The notes under the pieces were generated by a model. The model ran no database searches and was not told the DNA's origin. It saw only the letters and a program-made list of their open reading frames with translations. This document shows, in pieces, positions 1 to 12,900 of a DNA stretch of 64,000 nucleotides. How positions within the stretch are numbered: position 1 is the stretch's first letter; the number at the start of each line of letters is the position of its first letter. The stretch lies in NCBI GenBank assembly GCA_015143295.1, contig JABCRI010000994.1:1-64000 (forward strand), written 5' to 3'. The translations under genes were made by a program, and so were the position numbers. This DNA is from Tetracentron sinense. Lineage: Eukaryota > Streptophyta > Magnoliopsida > Trochodendrales > Trochodendraceae.

Positions 1-1315
1 ATTTTTCCAAAAATACCCTTATACCTTAAATAGATCTTAAAATAATTAATGGCAATATCGTCTTTTTACCTTTTTGGGGGGAGAGAAATAAGAAGAAGAG
101 AACGTGAGTTCTCATCTCACTCTTCTTTCCTTCTTTTTCTTTCCTTTCTTCTCTCTCTCCCATTTCCCTATTCTTTCTCAAAGATCCAAGAACCAAGCAC
201 CGCCAGCCCCCGCCAGCACCACCTTCGGCCGACCTCAGCCACCGGCCAGCCGCAGCTCCGTCGCCGGCCAGCCTTAGTTTGGGCCAAAACCCTACTCCAA
301 AATCCCTACAAACCCCATTTTCATTGGATCTTTTTCAACTATAATCAAAGATAAGTTTTGGGGAGCAATTTTAGAGCTAGAACATGCATTTAATCGGTAT
401 GTTTCTCCACCCAAAGTTATTCCTTTATATTTTTGAGAAATCGTGGTTTAGTATAAATAAAGCTTGGGTTTCATGATATGAGAATGATTTCATTTCATCT
501 CTTGCATCTAAAATTTTCCTTGGGGTGTGGTAATGTTGAGAAAAATTATATATTGAAGTAAAAGGTTGTAAATTGAAAATGGGTAAAAACGAGGGTTATG
601 TTAGAACCACAAATTTGGGGCTTTTGTGGTTAATCAGTTAATTTGGTGAAATTATTTTTATAAATGTTTAATTGAGTGTATAATAGGGTGAGAAATGATT
701 TTTATAAAATTTTACAAGTTTATTTTGATGATTTCAATGTGGTTCTCGCTTGAGGTTTAGACCTTAAACTCGTAAATTAATCGATAAATTTCTATCATTT
801 AAAACGGTGCCCTTTCATGTTTAAAACTTATTTTTAGAGCCTTTTCGCTTGTAATTATGATGAAGTTTGTTTGTTTTTATGATGCGAAAAAGGAATTATG
901 TGTCTCTAAAAGAAATGAGATTTTAGAAAAATTCAAGAGAATTTAAATGCTTGTCATGAATTAGCATGAAAGTTTAATATGTAGCTAATATGTTATTGTA
1001 TACCTTAGGCAAGACCAAAGTTTGACCGGGGAGCTCCAGTGCCAGCTAGGCTTGTCTCGGGGACTCAGATCAGGTGAATGAATACCTACTATAGAAATTT
1101 TATTTAAATGAATTGAACTCGTGGATATTGTTTATGGAAACATTAGTAGTATGGATACATGTTTATGGAATCATGGGAATTACGAATACGAAGAAAGTGA
1201 GCATGAAAATTAAATGCTTAGTAGTATGAATACGTGTATGTAAGTACTTCTACGAATTAAGAGTTATGAAAAGAAAGTTATGATGAAAGCCAGGTATCTT
1301 GATAATTAATTAAGC

Positions 1316-1685
1316 CACTGGGAACAGGGCTGCCTATACGGTAAGCGTCCAGAGGGACAGATGGAAAGATCATCCATTTGGAAACAGGGCTGCCTATAAG
1401 GTAAGCGTCCAAATGGACAGATGGAAAAGACCTTGTACTGGGAATAGGGCTGCCCATGGGGTAAGCACCCAGAAAGAAGAACCAGGTACTGGGAATAAGG
1501 CTACCTGTAAGGTAAGCGCCCAAATGGGTAGAAAGATTATGCACTGGGAATAGGGCTACCTAAAAGGTAAGCACCCAGGTAGAAAGAGTATGCACTGGGA
1601 ATAGGGTTACCTGTAAGATAAGCACCCAAATGAGAGACATTATGTGCTGGGAATATGGCTCCCCACGAGGTAATTGCCCAGGTAT
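1316..1685. repeat. Minisatellite of about 60 bp, six to seven diverged copies
   Basis: The core 'ctgggaatagggctgcc' followed by 'ggtaagc.ccca' recurs at roughly 60-bp spacing, starting near 1,317, 1,377, 1,437, 1,487, 1,543, 1,591 and 1,648. Copies differ by substitutions and small indels, so the array is not recent. It lies inside the LTR. The reading frames across it are repeat products, not genes. Confidence 0.8.
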
Positions 1686-1855
1686 GCAGGCATGTAAGTA
1701 GTATGGATATGTATGATAAATGAGAAAGGAATTTTAAGCAAGCAGGCAAGTAGGTAGCATGAATATGTGAAATATGATAAGGAAATTCTAAGTAGGAAAT
1801 CAGGCAGTATGGATATGCATACAATATGATATGGGAACTCTAAGCAAACAAGTAA

Positions 1856-2110
1856 ATAAGGGAATCCAGACAGACACGCAAACAGGTAATTTGAATATGT
1901 ATGAATTATGAAATATGAAAAGTGAATTTTAATAGATAGGATAAGGGAATCCAGACAGACACGCAAACAGGTAATGTGAATATGTATGAATTATGAAATA
2001 TGATAAGTGAATTAAATAAGGGAATCCAGACAGACACGCAAACAGGTAATGTGAATATGTATGAATTGTGAAATATGATAAGTGAATTCTAAGTAAATAG
2101 GTAGGTAAGC
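1856..2110. repeat. Second tandem array in the LTR, about 85-bp unit, three copies
   Basis: The string 'gggaatccagacagacacgc' starts at 1,860, 1,944 and 2,030, each followed by a near-identical 'aaacaggtaat.tgaatatgtatgaatt' stretch. Looser relatives ('aggcagtatggatatg') precede and follow. The low divergence between copies suggests more recent expansion than the 60-bp array. Confidence 0.8.
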
Positions 2111-2884
2111 AGGCAGTATGTATATGTATGAAAATGATAAATAAATTATACTCAATAATTTTGTAGAAACTTTAGACTCACTGTGTAGTGTTGGAGAAAT
2201 TATTAATGGTTGTAAATAGTATACATAAGAAATTGGGAAAGTGTGAGAATTATATTATGTTATGTTTCAATGAATTCTCTTATGAACAGGTCTTACAGGT
2301 GATGTATAAGATTTTGAAATCCTCTATTTTTAGAGGAGACTATCGAAATTTTTTTCTAAATAAGAAGGGTGATATTATGGTTAAATGTTCTTATTTTGTG
2401 AATTAAATCATGTTTATAATGTACCTATAGTTGATATTCATTCATTGAGTCATGTCTCACCCTATCTATTTTTCCCATTTCAGATTAGCCTCAGTTTTAA
2501 TAGGGATCAGCCCCTTCTCCCGAGTTAGGAGAGACGTGTCGCAGAGTCATGATTGTGTCTTCTTTAACTAGGTCTCATTTTACTTCTAAACCTAGCACTA
2601 TAATTAGACTCTTGCATTTTGGACTTATATGCATATGGATGTCCAGAAATTTAATTTTTGGGATGCCTTCATGTGAGCATGTGTATGATAGTAGTTTAGT
2701 CGCGATATCTAGGCTTTTGGGATTCCACATGCATGTCCATGTTTTAGGAAAACGAATGAATGCATTTGCTTTAGCAGGTTTATGATCAGAGTTATGTTAT
2801 CCACTTGGCAGGTTTCTAGCAGCGCCTAGCCTTGTGGGGTCCACTCAGTCTGGTGGGGTCTACCTTACTGGAAGGGGTGTGACA

Positions 2885-2975
2885 CAACCCATACATCCAA
2901 TATTGAGGGGAGCCCAGATTCGATCTCGAGACCTCCAGGTTTACGGTTCGTCCTTCGACCACTAGGCTACACAAT
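2885..2975 (-). mobile_element. tRNA-derived SINE head, minus strand
   Basis: Read on the minus strand, an A-box-like 'tagcctagtggtcgaagg' is followed about 35 bases later by a B-box-like 'gagatcgaatctg', the arrangement of tRNA-derived SINEs. It abuts the LTR end at 2,884, so the LTR may have inserted into the SINE. No cloverleaf or flanking target duplication was found, so it is not called a tRNA gene. Confidence 0.45.
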
Positions 2976-3984
2976 TGTATATAACTAACATAAATTCTTT
3001 CCAACTCTCTTCATCAGAAAAGAGAAGTCGGTAAGGAAAGAGGGAAAGAACTACGATACATTTGTTTTCAATAGAAAAAAAGAAAGGAATAGGAGGAATT
3101 ACCAATCCTTATAATGGAAAAGAAAGGGTTAAGAGAAATAGAGAGTAATAGGGTACAAACAGGCTGAATTCGGGCCACAAAAACCTCTTTTAAATTAATC
3201 CTATTTAGCATTAACAAATAAAATTAATATATGTTTATTAGTTCATCAGTTTATCAGTTTACTTGCTTCAATTCATTACTTATTTATATTGTTTGATGAA
3301 TTGTAGTTTTTTATATTACTTAGTGTTGTTTACTATAATTTTGCTTTTATATTTAATTTGTTTTCTTTTTAATCTTATAGTGTTATTCATAAAACATTTA
3401 AAGTATAATAATTTTTAAATTAAAATATCCTCCCATGTCCCCGGATCTCTTTTTGGGGTTCGCCGCGCCGTGTCCCTTTTTGGACAACATAGCCCATTGT
3501 ATCACTTGAATTTCATGAATCCGAATTAATGATGATCAATAACCAAAGTTGGTAGTGTTACAAGCACCAGTCCTAGAAGATCGCAACCCAACTTACTAGG
3601 CCAAAATCCAAATCACTAGTCTAAGTTCAACAATCCAATTTTTAGATGGTGATTGAGTTACTCCATTAATGATTTACGAAATTACAATTACGATTTCGAA
3701 AGGCATGGTAGATAGAAGCATGGAAAATAACTCCACAATGGTACATAACGAATAAAGAGAAGACATTAGAAACAGCATCAAAATTTATATTAAAACGTAG
3801 TACAAATTTTAAGTTTTCCATAAAATGTTAATATGTAACTGATAGTGTATGATCGGTTCAAGTGTGTGCAACATATTAAAGAACAATGACTACATTGGAA
3901 CTTATAATAACATAAATAAGAAATGGATAAGGACATGTCAGTCTATATTTTCAGAAAGCATGTGTAAGAAAAAGATGAACATAC

Positions 3985-6900
3985 CACATGGCCAAACTCG
4001 TGGAAAAGATTAACCACTTCTGAAAACCGTAATAACCCAGGATTACCATAAACTTCCTTTTGAAACTGAGAAATAAGTAGAGCCACGGGCACCTAGATAT
4101 AGAGAGAGTATGGGAAATCAATAAGCAAATAATTATTGGTCTATTAAGGTAATAGGATGCAAATAAAACATTTGATGCGCACGACAGTTGAAGAATCACA
4201 ATAGAAGATACATCAGAACTGATAAAACACATACACAAACACATGAACACGCCAAACAAAGCATCCTCCTGATTGCTGTAATTATAAGAAGCAAGAATTC
4301 ACCAAGAGCATGAGAAAGTCACTCATGGAAAGAAAAATAAAACCCTGAAGACTATTTTCCTTTTATCTTTCTGGTTCATCCTTTGACTCTCTGATCGTAA
4401 ATTGTGCACATTAAAATTGTCTAAATATATTCTATCATTGTGTTTGAGAAGTTAAACATGGCCATCATACTATACACTCCTATAGACTATGAATATGATA
4501 CAAGGACCAAATTAACCCATACACTAGCACCAGAAATATCATCTACCACTGAATCAGTGTGTACTATGGAGAGATCAAGAAAAGCTCGTATATGAATAAG
4601 CCACCACTGGAAAGCAAGAATTGCTATTTGATACTCTCCTGAATGATCTGCAGACAAAACATGTAATTGACCAAAGTCTTTGTTTCCAAGATGAGAACAT
4701 GCAAAAAAGCATTAGACCGAGAAAGTATGCTCCTCTGTTACTGCCAAATCAAGTAAAAGGCATCCAACAAGATCCAGTAGAAACATCCCCAAACTAGCTA
4801 AGGACGAACGGTACCGACCGCCCAATTTCAAAGGTCCCACCCAATAGATGCACAAAGCTTGGGACTGAGAGTCTATCCAATAAAAAATCTTTCTATTCCT
4901 CTCTCTCGCAATATGGCCCAAATGATAACATACAGCAGCAAACCCCAACTGCAAAGGCATATTCACTTGACAGCTGATCATCACCCCATTGGCCCTAAGT
5001 GCAAAATATCAAAAATGCCTTCTCTCAACTTGTGGGGACAGCAGCATGAATTATGTTCTGCCATTCCAGCTACCAAGAGCCATACCAGCAGACAGACATG
5101 TCTAAAAAGCTAAATCAACACAAATCTATCATCTATAGAAAACCTATGCTTAGGATAGAACGTGTTCCACAATTAGAATATTCGATAGACATAATGAATA
5201 AGCTTAAGAATGCTTCCACGATTAAGAATGCTTCAACAATTCAGAAGGCTTCAAGAACCCAAGCAGCAATTTATAGAACAGTCACCTGCCGTGCACCGTT
5301 GAACGACAACGAACCATTTTGAAGAGCCATGACACAAGTGTGACCATATTTTCCTTCCCTGTTTAAAAATCATTGTTTTACATATAAGTGAATTCACTAA
5401 TAAAAGGAAGAGCTAAAGATGCGTAAATCTAACGTAAGAAGCAGACCTGGAATATAAATCAAGGTAGAAATAACCAAAGAGTTCACTCGAACTGAAGTCT
5501 AAAACTGAAAACAGACGAACATCACTGTGCCAAACCTCAGCATTTTCAATTTCCTCAAATCTTAGGCCTGCGCATGATGCAAAAGATATACCCATATTCA
5601 TCTCAGATGAGATTCTTTTAGCCAGTTGCATATCATACGGCAAAGAAAATTATAAAAAGAGGAACAAAATTCTTAATTTCTACCAAATAAAGAAACATAT
5701 ATTTACCGAAAAGATCTTGAAATATTTTGAGAACCCCAGATAGAACCAAGCTGACAGGAAAGTATTGCTTAACAGCTCCAAAGTCTAGATCAAACTTTTG
5801 TTCGTCTACCCTCTTCACATAATACAATATATCTTCAATTCCAAACGGAGATTCCCCTTCCTCTTTCTTCTGAAGCTCGAGAATGCCCAAAATGATAAGA
5901 TAACAAACAAAATACGGTAGGGGAAGAAATAGACCAGGTCAGAAGTAACCTTTAAATCTTTAAGTGTTGTAAGCTCACTCATAGCCGAATCAGTTAAATT
6001 GGCAGAGATATCCTCTAGAAACTCAAATACCTAGAAACCATAACAAGATGCTCCAAATAAATATTGGCCCCATGGAACAATGATTTGTATATAGAACTGA
6101 CAATGATGAAATTGAAAGAAGAGAGAGACAGAGAGACAGAGAGAGAACTGTTGTGTGAACTAGTTGCACAAAATGTCACAGTTATCCATAGTTTTTTTTT
6201 TATCAGTACAGTTATCCTTATTCATCGATGGTAAATTAACTTCCCCTACAAGCTGGACTAGCAATCGAAAGTAGAATTTCCATTATGGTGGTCATGCTGT
6301 CAGGAGATCGAGACTTACAAAATAAAATAACACTCCTCATGGATATAACAAGTTAACAACACATCACAATGGGTCTCGAGGACTTAAACAACAATGCAGT
6401 CCAGACAAAACCAAACCTTTGCATTCCCCCAACAATTTAGCAGGAAGCTTAGGAGAAGTACCTACAGAGGTCCTAGTAAAGTTAAGCTGCAAACTATTGA
6501 CAGTCTGAGACATACTCACATACAATAGATAGAAGTTTTTGAATTATAACGTTCTTAATTGTTTCTTTGTCTGGCTGCACCCTAGAATTGAGCGGTTCCA
6601 ATCTGCGTAACTGAACTCCCTCCCTCCCAATAGAACCAATGTTTATGTTATGATTATCTAATATAACGATTCATTGTGCAGGATATCTCTGATAGGGACC
6701 TATCAAAGCGAAGCCTTGGTGAAAGGAAATATTATACCATATAAACTAAAACTTACTAAATAGACAGCACATAATCCAGATTTCTGCATAGAAGACTGTA
6801 AACAACACCATTATAAATAAACCACAAAATTTTATAAACCTTAGCAGATGTCTTTGCCATTCTAGACTCAACAGCATAGTCTGCAAAGTTTGAGTACCCA

Positions 6901-9900
6901 AGCAATCGAGCAAGCTTATGGCGCAAGTGGACCTGAACGAAATGAGAAGACCAATGTCAATCCTGGTTTGCATGTACATCCATTTTACATTATACAAGCA
7001 ATAAAAGGCATATGAGTACATTACAAAGAGACTTTATTGTAATCATGGTGCTTCAAGAGAATATCCACCCCATATAAATAATAAATATGAGAGTTTTTCT
7101 AGCAGCTTACCAGATCTTCAAAGACAGAAAGATTGGCTTCTCCGCATCTCTGCCCATAAGCCACTGCTACCATCCTCCTGGTGGTTCCAACCTTCATAGA
7201 ATCGAAGAGGAATTTGTGAAGTACAAGAAATGTATGCTCTAATACAACTTGGTAAAATCTATATATATAAGATGATTGCTGACTTAAAAACAACAACAAA
7301 TGTAATGGATTAAGGAGAGGACTGTAGCTCTAAAATAGGAGTTCTGAGAAATTATAATGCCATAAGTATCCACTCGGCAAGGGCACTAATTTTATATATA
7401 TTCAACAAAAATTTGACACCCCTCACGGGTTGCTTTAGTGGTATGAAATGTATCACAATAGGGGGTGGACTCGATTGTTTGTCTTTGAGGTGTGGCAGTT
7501 GAAAGGCCCACCATGCCCACCATCGTACTAAGCTTGGAATCTTGGATAAATGACAATAGGGCAACGCTAGCTCCACTTTCTTTTTAACTCACTTTCTTCA
7601 AGGGGAAGACATGTAATATTGTCTTCATTAAGCGAAAGACACGTGTTTTGCACTAACACTATGTCCAATAAAAAAGAGAGCGAGTCTTGAAAGAAAGTGG
7701 TGCTAGCATTATCCATGACAATATGTACCCACCAAAAAAGCGCCCAATGCATGCAACCAATAGTGATAGAGAATTCAGTGAGAAGATATTTTGTTGAGGA
7801 TGCTAAAACAATAACACCTTATGAGCGCAGCACAGCAAACAAGTTCACTCGTATGTACACTGAACAATTTAATCCATCCTTCTCATCAATTTTAGGTTAG
7901 TAAAAAGTTCAAAACTTATTTTGCAACTAACTCTTCTAACCCTGGGAAAATTTGGATGCCCGATATTAGTTTCTCATATAGTAATGTTATCATAATTCAT
8001 AATGTGCCTTTCAATTACAAAGAGGAAATGTCAGCAAAGAGGATGGTGGAATAAGCTAAAAACAGATTACTTATGACAAGAGAAAACATTGTAATTTCAG
8101 TGAGAGATGATACCAAAGATACCATTGATCGCATCTCCTTCTGATCTAAGTTTGAACTCGCCTTTTGGGATTGATTCTTCTCTCTATTTCGCACAAATTA
8201 GGTTCTTCCAGAAAAGATTATTGATGTGGGTTGGCTGACTGGAGCTTTTCAGTCAAACTGAAACAGGACAACATTAGGTAAAGAGAGGAAGAACTGTAAT
8301 TTCCTAGTCTGGTTCATCTAACATGATATGCAATAGTGTAAAGTTCAAGCCTCATGGTCATGAAGAGAGCGGCAATTTTGAATGAGTGAGTTTTGTTGGA
8401 CGGGAATAAGTTGGTGAAAGAACCATAGTCAACATCAATGAATGTCCTCTAGGTAAATTAATTCCTACAAACATTGTGGTACCTTTAAAGATGAACATGT
8501 TTCTCTTTAGAAGATGTTCTTCAATCCCTCTAGAAAGAGAAACAAAGACAGAGGCTTGTGTTCCATTGAGGGGTTATATTTTTTTGCTGTGTTCCAAGGC
8601 TCCCTTGAGGTTGAATGCGACCTTTGTGTGATCCCCTGGTTGACAAGGTTCTCCGATGAAATTGAAGGATTACTAACAAGCTAGAGCAGTATAGATTTGC
8701 ATAAGGGTATGTATCTCTATATAGAGTAGCATTCTAATGAGTCATGCTCAAGCTTGTAATGAGCGGTCCTTAATAAGGTGACACGTGGCAAGTTTTTTTG
8801 GAATCTGACCGTTTGATGTCAAGACGGGTTGCCCGCGAGAAATGTGACAAAAAATTAACTCGATCGGATATTTATAGACCATCCGATCGAAGAAGGGAAG
8901 ATCAGCCATTTCTATATCCTAGGTAGGGTCTAGTGAACCTTAAGGGATTAATGCTGCAAACTAGGGTCTAATCAAACGGTCTAAACATGTCCGATCGGAC
9001 TGATTTTTTTGACATGTGTCTCCAATGGACCCAACTTAACATCCAACGGTCATATTCAAAAAATATGCCACGTGTCATCTTTCTAGAGGGACCGCTCATT
9101 ACAAGCTTCAACGAGCATGGCTCATTAATATCCTTCCCCTCTATATATATATATATATATTCAGTGCCAGACAACTCATTTGCAAAACAATGTCAACACT
9201 TACTTCATATAAAGGAATTACTTTTTCACAGTTTTCCTTCAGTTTTGTTTTAATTAAGTTTTACTTGCTAAAGGAAAATAGAAATGTTTAAGACACAATG
9301 TTAATTAATTCCAGTTTTGAAGTGGCATAGTCCCTGATTTTCTTTCTTTTATTGTTATTGCATCTGTTACTCTGTCAGCCTGCACTTCTCAAGCATTACA
9401 TAGGATTTCAATTGTTCCCACCCACATTACCATCCCTAAGCAAGTTTTCCATTGCCCAAATTTTGTCAGGCAATGCAGCACTTAAAAGTTAAAATCCAAT
9501 AATTGAAAATATTGAGGGACAGGAGATTCAGCAAATCAAGATAAAAGGTGGAGAATGACAAGCCAGTTTGGGTATAAACTCAGAAGATCTTACCTTACAG
9601 AACTCTAGTAATGGAGAAACATGATGACTTCTTAAGGTGACCTTAAATTTACCATTTTCTGCTTTGTCCAAGCTCTGCACATGAATACATTTTGAGAAAT
9701 TTTCAACAAAGCAGAATAGTAAGGAACCATCAAAACCATGAAGTTGCCAATTACAGCTTAAGACGAAATATGCAGGAGAAAAGCACACGAGTGTCCAAAT
9801 AGTTCAGTACATGCATTAGAAAATTTCTCAGAAATAAGTAAAAACTACAAGATGAAGTCAGAAAGGCAATAAAGAGAACTAAAAGCTCGAGCCCTTCCGT

Positions 9901-12900
9901 TGATTTGCATTTGATCACAATGAAATAATTCATGAACAATGCCCAAAGATGTCTATAGTGGTGACCACACATTTTATGCTACAGGATGAACTCCGTGAAA
10001 GGAACATCTTCAAAGTCCTTGGAGGCGAACTCAATTCCATTGTCAGGATGAAAGATTTTAGTTCTATTTCCAAATCGAGCCAAAACCAACAATAAGATTT
10101 GAACACAGACAAGACATCACTTTTCTATTTTGGATATGTAGAGCAGTGTTATGAAAACCAAACCAAGCTACCGGTTGAATCAGTAAAACTGGGAACCGGC
10201 CAGGCCAATGGTTCCTAAACATATTAAAACCATAAATAGATAAAAATTGGTGATTTTAGAAAACAAACTGGAAGAACTGGCAGGTAGAACCAGTAACCGT
10301 GAGAACCGATGACTGGTTCGCATAACAGGCCTGTTCCTACGGGTTTTAACTTTTAACGATAGTCACGGAATAGTGAAATGAATGGAATCAGAGAGGAGAC
10401 GTTTGTCAATTGATTTGAAGGTAAAGAACTCGCCTGATACGAAAGAAAAGCACCAGAAAACAGTCCAGATTTTCCCCGGTCTATCTCTTCACACACCTGG
10501 TAATCCTTCTTCAACCCCTCGTTCATCTCCTTTCTTAACTTTGTATGTTTAACATCATACGAAGTAGGAACCTCTGTATGTATAAAATGAGAAAGGGCTT
10601 TGTAATTTTTGGAGGAACATTCATTTTGTAGAATTTGCCAATAGGGATTCACCATGTACCACCTCCAACGGCAGTAGCCCCTCCAACAAGCCGTTTCTGC
10701 AGAGTGCAGAGTGAGACATTAGGTAACTGACTTTTCTTCTTTAGGAACTTTGGTTTCTGAGGGGAAAAACACTCTCTTTACTACTCTTTAACACTGAAAA
10801 TCGGAGTGGGGGGGGGAGAGAGTTGGAGAGAACCCTTGTGGCATTCACTGTTTCTTCCTATTTTCAACCTACTTTCAAAAGCTTTTCAAATTTTCCTATT
10901 ATACAGTTGAATCAGACGGTCTGGACCAATCAACAGGTTGAACCAGAGAACCAGTAACTGATCACTCCACTGGTTTCAGTCGCCGATTCGGTTATTAAGC
11001 GATTCAAAACATTGACGTACAGAACTTGACACTTAAGAAAAGATTTCTATTTCAGAAATGAAGGTTAGAGCATAATGCATAAAATGAGATTTTTGGTTAA
11101 AGAAAAATGGCAAGTGAATGCTCTATTTATGGGTATGTAGATACCATCTACAACATAGGACTCAGTTGTCCAAATGCACACAATCAAGCACACCTGTATA
11201 ACAGGTGTAATCACCATTGGTCCTTTATGTACGCCCCAACCCACCCCAGTGCCTGACAGGGAAAAAAGGAGAACTGTGGGCATTAAAAAGCTGGCTAGAA
11301 CATTATGTCATGCTTAGGCAAGGCCTCATTGAAAAATTGTCCTTGGAAAGGGGAAAAATGCAAGAAATGTATGACATAGTTATACACTTAATGTTACTAA
11401 CCGTCTCAATCCGAATTCATAGGAGTATTCCTTATAAAGTTATAATGGTAAACCTCAAGGCTCAAACATAAGAATCTATTAACTTACTATATTTCTCTCA
11501 CCTTCCATTAACTACTAATATATTATATTTATTAAAGGGAAATACATTGATAAACGAAACAAAGAAAAAGGCAAAGCTTAACAAATAGGTACTTTGCTCT
11601 GTCATCTTCCCAAAGTCCACATGAGAAACAATGGTGTTTATAGGTATTTGCCTAGACAAGTTAGTTAGATTCAAGGAAATTTTATCTTCATAGTTGTCCT
11701 ATTTCCCTTTGCCACTTGCCAGGTATGTCAATCCTGTCCTAAGAAAATACCTGGTCACTCGTTGCACCCCAGTGAAGGCACAGATATGTGCTTCAAGTAA
11801 ATATAGAGAAAAGAAGCGAATTTAGAGGAAGCTTTGTCTTTGAGAAAGAATTAATTGTTTGCAAGCATGACGCCTAAGATATTAGATAATCATTGATGAT
11901 GAATCAGTAACACTTTTAGAACACATTAAGTAGCCCATATGTTGTTGTCTTGTAAACAATATTAAAGTACGAGTGTTTAGATAAGAAAGCTTGAGAAAGA
12001 ATGAGTAAACTTAACCTTAAGAAATTCTGGCGGCAACCCAAATAGCTCTGTCTCATTGAAGAGGAGAAAAGTATTATCATCATTCAGATTTTGGATATAG
12101 CGCATACTTAGCTCTTCTATTTGAACTCTCAAACGCTGCACTTCCTCTCTCTTGCTTAAAGTAAGGTTCAATCCATTCTGCTCAAAGTCCCTAACCTGTC
12201 ACTGGTCAAGGAAAGATCAGTATGTGAACTTCACAATTTATGAAGCTAGATAACCATTTTTATTTCCCTGTATCACACATATATGAACCATACATCAAAA
12301 AGAGCAAACATAGGAGAAGAATACAATATGAACATAACATAAAAAGATAAGTTGATCTAAGAACAGTACTTCAACAACAGACATCAAAGTACGTAAGCAT
12401 AGTGCTAGTTGTTTTTTTTGATAGGTAACGAGAAAATATATTAAAGAGGAAAGAATATACAAACGAAGCGAGAGATATCGCCAAGAGAGAAAAAAATAGG
12501 GTCAAGATAAGATGCTTGACCAGCATGTGAACTTCTTTAAGATGAGCCAATCTTCACATCTCTGCCAATAAAGATATTAGCTGCAGCATGCTAGAAGCTA
12601 CCATCAAAGGAGCCAATATAAAATGGATAAAATCAAATCCTATGACAAAAATAGGAGTGTGTGTGCGTGTGCTTTTAGGGTAATTGTCCATTTAGATTAC
12701 TGATTGATCGGTAAGCAACTTAATGGTTCCTCGGAGATGCTTTGAGAGACTAATTACAATGAATGATATTTGAAAGAGAATACAGTTCTATTTGTATACC
12801 AAGCACTGAATATAACGTTTAGCTTCTGGGCTCATCCATTCCCCTCTCGCAGCAAAAGCTTTGATGACACGGTAGACATCTTCCCGCTTGCTGATCACCT

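Larger units (their letters stand above)
1..2884 (+). mobile_element. LTR of an LTR retrotransposon, cut by the window's left edge
   Basis: This block has no host gene. It ends in a GC-rich stretch closing with TGTGACA at 2,884, the usual right end of many plant Ty3-type LTRs that begin TGTCAC. Near 20-360 it has a promoter-like and CT-rich leader zone, and near 1,000-1,080 a GC-rich stretch of the kind seen in long LTRs. No gag or pol homology is visible and no primer-binding site follows 2,884, so it is either a solo LTR or the 3' LTR of an element lying to the left. It probably sits in an intron of the peptidase gene, whose last exons are missing from the window. Lineage (Tekay/Del-like) is from memory of LTR ends and is not firm. 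The left end is outside the window, so age cannot be judged. Confidence 0.5.

Noticed and set aside
49-354. 101-residue open frame at the left edge
   Set aside because: It reads through the CT-rich leader zone of the LTR; composition is low complexity and no family fits.
1316-2110. CRISPR-like array
   Set aside because: The units are diverged tandem repeats without unique spacers, in a plant LTR.
3001-3984. Missing terminal exons of the M3 peptidase
   Set aside because: I read the minus strand for the expected VQHICNR-type continuation and found none; only AT-rich intron-like DNA is present.
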